From NCBI RefSeq assembly GCF_002261215.1, contig NZ_NEVS01000001.1, forward strand, positions 434,001-498,000: a stretch of 64,000 nucleotides of DNA, given 5' to 3'. The translations under genes were made by a program, and so were the position numbers. The notes beneath the pieces are model-generated. The model saw only the letters and a list, made by a program, of their open reading frames with translations, did no database searches and was not told the origin of the DNA. Each line of letters begins with the position of its first letter. Within the stretch, counting starts at the first letter, position 1. Source of the DNA: Bordetella genomosp. 11 (lineage in GTDB: Bacteria > Pseudomonadota > Gammaproteobacteria > Burkholderiales > Burkholderiaceae_B). Positions 61,611 through 64,000 of the stretch are shown one piece after another.

Positions 61611-63002
61611 CTATTCCGCCGGCAGGGTGGTGGCTCGCCCGCGATAGAGCAGCACCAGCACGCCCACCGCCAGCACGGCCAGGCCCGCAAAGGCGCCGAC
61701 GCCGGTGTGTACGACGCTGGCGTAAAGCAGATAGGCGCTGGTGCCACAGAAAAGCAGCGGGGTGAAGGGATAGAAGGGCACGCGGAAGGGGCGGCGCCGT
61801 GCCGGCTCGCGGCGCCGCAGGACGAACAGGGCAATGCCGGTCAGCACGAAGAAAAGCCAGAATACCGGCGCGGTGTACTCGACCATCGTGGCGAAACCGC
61901 TGCGCGTGGCCGCGCCCAGCGCGACCAGGGCCAGGGCAATCAGGCCCTGCGCGATCAGCGCGTTGGCAGGCGTGTGGTGGCGGGTGTCCCAGCGGCCCAG
62001 CATGCGGAACATGGGTTCGTCGCGGCCGAAGGCGTAGGTGGTGCGGGCGCCGGTCAATATCGTTGCATTGGCGGAAGTCAGCGCCGACACGGCGATCAGG
62101 GCGCTGATGATGCGTGCGCCGTTTTCCCCGAGCACGGCGCGCAGCGCGTCGGCGGCCACGGCATTGGAGGCCGCCACGCCGGCCAAACCGAGTACCTTGA
62201 CGTACGCCAGGTTGACCAGCAGGTAGACCGCGGTCACCAGCGCCAGGCTCCAGAAGAGGGCGCGCGGCAGGTTGCGGCCCGGCCCCACGACCTCGGCGGA
62301 AACGTAGGCCGCTTCGTTCCACCCGCCGTAGGTCAGCATCACGAAGATCAGCACCAGGCCCCAGTTGGTGGCGGTGGGCATGCCGGGCGGCGCTACCGCC
62401 CCGCCTGTCGGTTCCCCGCCCAGCAGCAGGCCGGCGGCGATGATGAACAGCACGCCGCCGACTTCCAGGACGGTCAGGCAGTTCTGCGTCCATTTGCCGG
62501 CGCGCAGGCCGGCAAGGTTAAGCAATGTCAGCACGGCCACGGTCAGCGCCGCGTAGATCGCCGCCGAGTAGGTGCCCAGGTTCAGGATCTGGCTGGCGTA
62601 GTCGCCGAACACATAGCCCAGCAACGCGATCGAGCCGGTCGGAATGATGGTCAGCCGCGCCCAGGCGAACAGGAAGCCCGTTTTTTCGCCGAAGGCACGG
62701 CGCAGGTATTGATAATCGCCGCCGGCATCCGGATACGACGTGGCCAGCTCGGCGTAGCACATGGCGCCCGCCAGCGAAATGGCGCCGCCCACCAGCCACG
62801 CGATCAGGATGTGGTTCAGGCTGGCGGCATTGGCGGCGATCAGGGCCGGCGCGCTGAAGATGCCGGCGCCGATGACGATGCCCACCACCAAGGCCATGAC
62901 GTCCAGTGTCGACAATAAAGGCGAGGGGCGGGCCGCCGGAGAGGACACGGACGGCGAAGCGGGGGGCTGCGTGGAAGAGGCGTCTCGCACGGGGGCTTCC
63001 AT
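61611..63002 (-). CDS. APC-family amino acid permease
   Basis: The 463-residue protein has about 12 transmembrane segments with the conserved first helix ALVVGIVIGAGIFSAPALIA and the FSYGGWNEAAYVSAEVVGPG-type region (TYGGWNEAAYVSAEVVGPGR) typical of LAT/YkfD-like amino acid transporters. The N-terminus has a Ser/Pro-rich stretch. It starts 66 bp upstream of the methyltransferase gene on the same strand. The amino acid specificity is not determined. Confidence 0.88.
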   Translation of the reverse strand: MEAPVRDASSTQPPASPSVSSPAARPSPLLSTLDVMALVVGIVIGAGIFSAPALIAANAASLNHILIAWLVGGAISLAGAMCYAELATSYPDAGGDYQYLRRAFGEKTGFLFAWARLTIIPTGSIALLGYVFGDYASQILNLGTYSAAIYAALTVAVLTLLNLAGLRAGKWTQNCLTVLEVGGVLFIIAAGLLLGGEPTGGAVAPPGMPTATNWGLVLIFVMLTYGGWNEAAYVSAEVVGPGRNLPRALFWSLALVTAVYLLVNLAYVKVLGLAGVAASNAVAADALRAVLGENGARIISALIAVSALTSANATILTGARTTYAFGRDEPMFRMLGRWDTRHHTPANALIAQGLIALALVALGAATRSGFATMVEYTAPVFWLFFVLTGIALFVLRRREPARRRPFRVPFYPFTPLLFCGTSAYLLYASVVHTGVGAFAGLAVLAVGVLVLLYRGRATTLPAE

Positions 63003-63319
63003 TGACCGGGGGGGAAACGGGCAAGGGCTGGATAAGACGACGCCTTACCACATTGCCAGCGATGGTAGCATCGCGATGCTTTCTTTTAAGCTTCCAGTCA
63101 GAAACAAATCGTTAGCCGGGTCGTCGCGAGACGTAATTGCGCAGCCGCGTGGGGCTTCATTGGGGGGGCTTCGTGGGGAGCTCAGGGGCCGCGGTCTCGG
63201 GCCATCTGCCGCGAACAGCGCTGTCCGCGCACGCATGAAAAAACGCCATGGCGGGTGCCATGGCGTTCCTGAGGCGACCTTCGTCCGGACGCTTTGCCTG
63301 TCCGGCGCCGTCCGGTGCG
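63003..63319. other. intergenic region upstream of the APC permease
   Basis: Apart from the terminator at 63238-63266 this 317-bp gap shows no coding sequence on either strand that matches a known family. It must contain the permease promoter on the minus strand, but I could not identify one. Confidence 0.5.
63238..63266 (-). terminator. intrinsic terminator after the ABM-domain gene
   Basis: On the minus strand ACGCCATGGC, a loop of four bases and GCCATGGCGT form a perfect 10-bp stem (arms 63243-63252 and 63257-63266), followed by six T residues (63238-63243). It lies 54 bp beyond the ABM-gene stop in the direction of transcription. Confidence 0.9.
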
Positions 63320-63616
63320 TCAGCCCAGATCGACTAATTGGGTATGTTCGACGGCCGGCGGGGCGGCGAAATAAGGGCTGACGAGTTCGCGCCATGTGGC
63401 GAAGTCCTCCGAACCGCGGAAGTCCACCGTGTGGTTTTCCAGGGTGGCCCATTCGACGAACAGGCGGTAGCGGTTGGGGAATTCCACCGACCGCTGCAGC
63501 GATACGCCGTGGCACCCCTTGGCGCGCAGGAACAGCGGCTTGGCCTTGGCAACGCCGGCTTCGAACGCCGCGTGCGTGCCGTCCTTGATTTCGATCTGCG
63601 CAATTTCGAGAAACAT
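63320..63616 (-). CDS. antibiotic-biosynthesis-monooxygenase (ABM) domain protein
   Basis: This 98-residue single-domain protein has the dimeric alpha/beta barrel pattern FLEIAQIEIKDGTHAAFEAG, GVSLQRSVEFPNRYRLFVEW and DFRGSEDFATWRELVSPYFA. ABM-domain proteins such as YgiN are quinol monooxygenases or stress-related enzymes. It is followed by a strong terminator and preceded on the same strand by a cupin gene only 28 bp away, so the two are likely one transcript. Confidence 0.85.
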   Translation of the reverse strand: MFLEIAQIEIKDGTHAAFEAGVAKAKPLFLRAKGCHGVSLQRSVEFPNRYRLFVEWATLENHTVDFRGSEDFATWRELVSPYFAAPPAVEHTQLVDLG

Positions 63617-63644
63617 CGTTGCTCCTTGCTGATACGGCGGGCGT

Positions 63645-64000
63645 TCAGCGTTTGATGTGTTCCAGCGCCACCGGATTGGTCACGCCGGTTTCCGTCAGCG
63701 TGCGCGTCGCGTTGACGGACGCGTAGATCCACAGGATCTTCATCGGCTGCGTATCCGACATGTTACGAAAACGGTGCGACACATTGGGCGGAATCCATGT
63801 CGTGTCCATGGGTTGTAGCCGGTGTTCCTGGCCGTCGATATCCAGGATGGCGTCGCCCTCCAGCAGCACGACGCTTTCCTCGCAGTTGTGGCTGTGGAAG
63901 GGGATTTTGGTACCGGGCGCGAACTCGGTGATGCCGTTGATGAAGGCCGTGGCGCCGTCGCCGGCCGTGACCAGCGGGATCGTGCGGGCGCCGCCGCCGC
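63645..64000 (-). CDS. cupin-domain protein, 5' end beyond the window
   Basis: About 118 codons are visible; the start lies off the right edge. The reading frame shows the cupin metal motif FHSHNCEESVVLLEGDAILD, DIDGQEHRLQPMDTTWIPPN and SHRFRNMSD, which includes the second-motif His. The C-terminal part ends NPVALEHIKR. Cupins next to ABM proteins are frequent in aromatic or stress catabolism; the substrate here is unknown. Confidence 0.8.
   Translation of the reverse strand, partial: GGGARTIPLVTAGDGATAFINGITEFAPGTKIPFHSHNCEESVVLLEGDAILDIDGQEHRLQPMDTTWIPPNVSHRFRNMSDTQPMKILWIYASVNATRTLTETGVTNPVALEHIKR

Overview
The window is high-GC DNA with dense short-gap operons, a Bug-family periplasmic binding protein gene, several LysR, IclR and GntR regulators, and the ypjD-type/ffh and thiS/trmB neighbourhoods known from Burkholderiales. 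I read it as chromosome of a Bordetella/Achromobacter-like member of the Alcaligenaceae. The family is an inference from gene content; no 16S rRNA is present. Most of the window is catabolic and transport genes around a few housekeeping genes (htpG, ffh, trmB, ampD, two intact tRNAs).

Layout. 1-6365 (minus strand): a NicX-like ring-cleavage dioxygenase running off the left edge, a NicD-like deformylase, an SDR, an M14-like (DUF2817) amidohydrolase, an MHS-type transporter and a LysR regulator. Part of this block is clearly lower in G+C than its surroundings. 6500-8765: a YitT-like membrane protein, then a scar in which three unrelated truncated genes (Bug receptor, FMN alpha-hydroxy-acid dehydrogenase, beta-propeller lactonase) are joined. 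8816-12467: a GntR/UTRA repressor divergent from a fumarase-superfamily lyase plus a DctA-type carrier, with two identical palindromes in the shared promoter. 12573-14955: tRNA-Leu(CAA), htpG with a recognisable sigma-32 promoter, and a bidirectional terminator. 14977-20301: a D-galactonate (dgo) operon with a divergent IclR regulator. 20259-25681: ampD, a small zinc-ribbon protein, a CcsA-like protein, ffh, thiS, pip and trmB.

25815-30765 is a remodelled zone: a tRNA-Gly(CCC) that lost its 3' third, an intact tRNA-Gly(CCC), two related tiny lipoproteins, an exported cupin, a glutathione transferase, and an FtsH paralogue with the tail of a small heat-shock protein upstream. 30834-41526 is one eight-gene operon with a divergent LysR: a PotABCD-like ABC importer, an FAD oxidoreductase, an aldehyde dehydrogenase, an acyl-CoA ligase and an amidohydrolase. 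Together they look like an uptake-and-oxidation pathway for an amine-like compound. 41811-54328: an XRE-cupin regulator, an MFS exporter, an oligopeptide-type ABC importer whose binding protein is transcribed divergently from a large amidase and the other transporter genes, a PAS-GGDEF diguanylate cyclase and an IclR regulator.

54532-64000 is a mosaic of single genes: Ogt-type methyltransferase, M48 protease, SDR, LysR divergent from an HMG-CoA-lyase-like gene, GST, an orphan phage-antirepressor-like protein, a GNAT, a methyltransferase with a signal peptide, an APC permease, an ABM-domain protein and a partial cupin. No CRISPR array, complete insertion sequence, rRNA or replication origin was seen.
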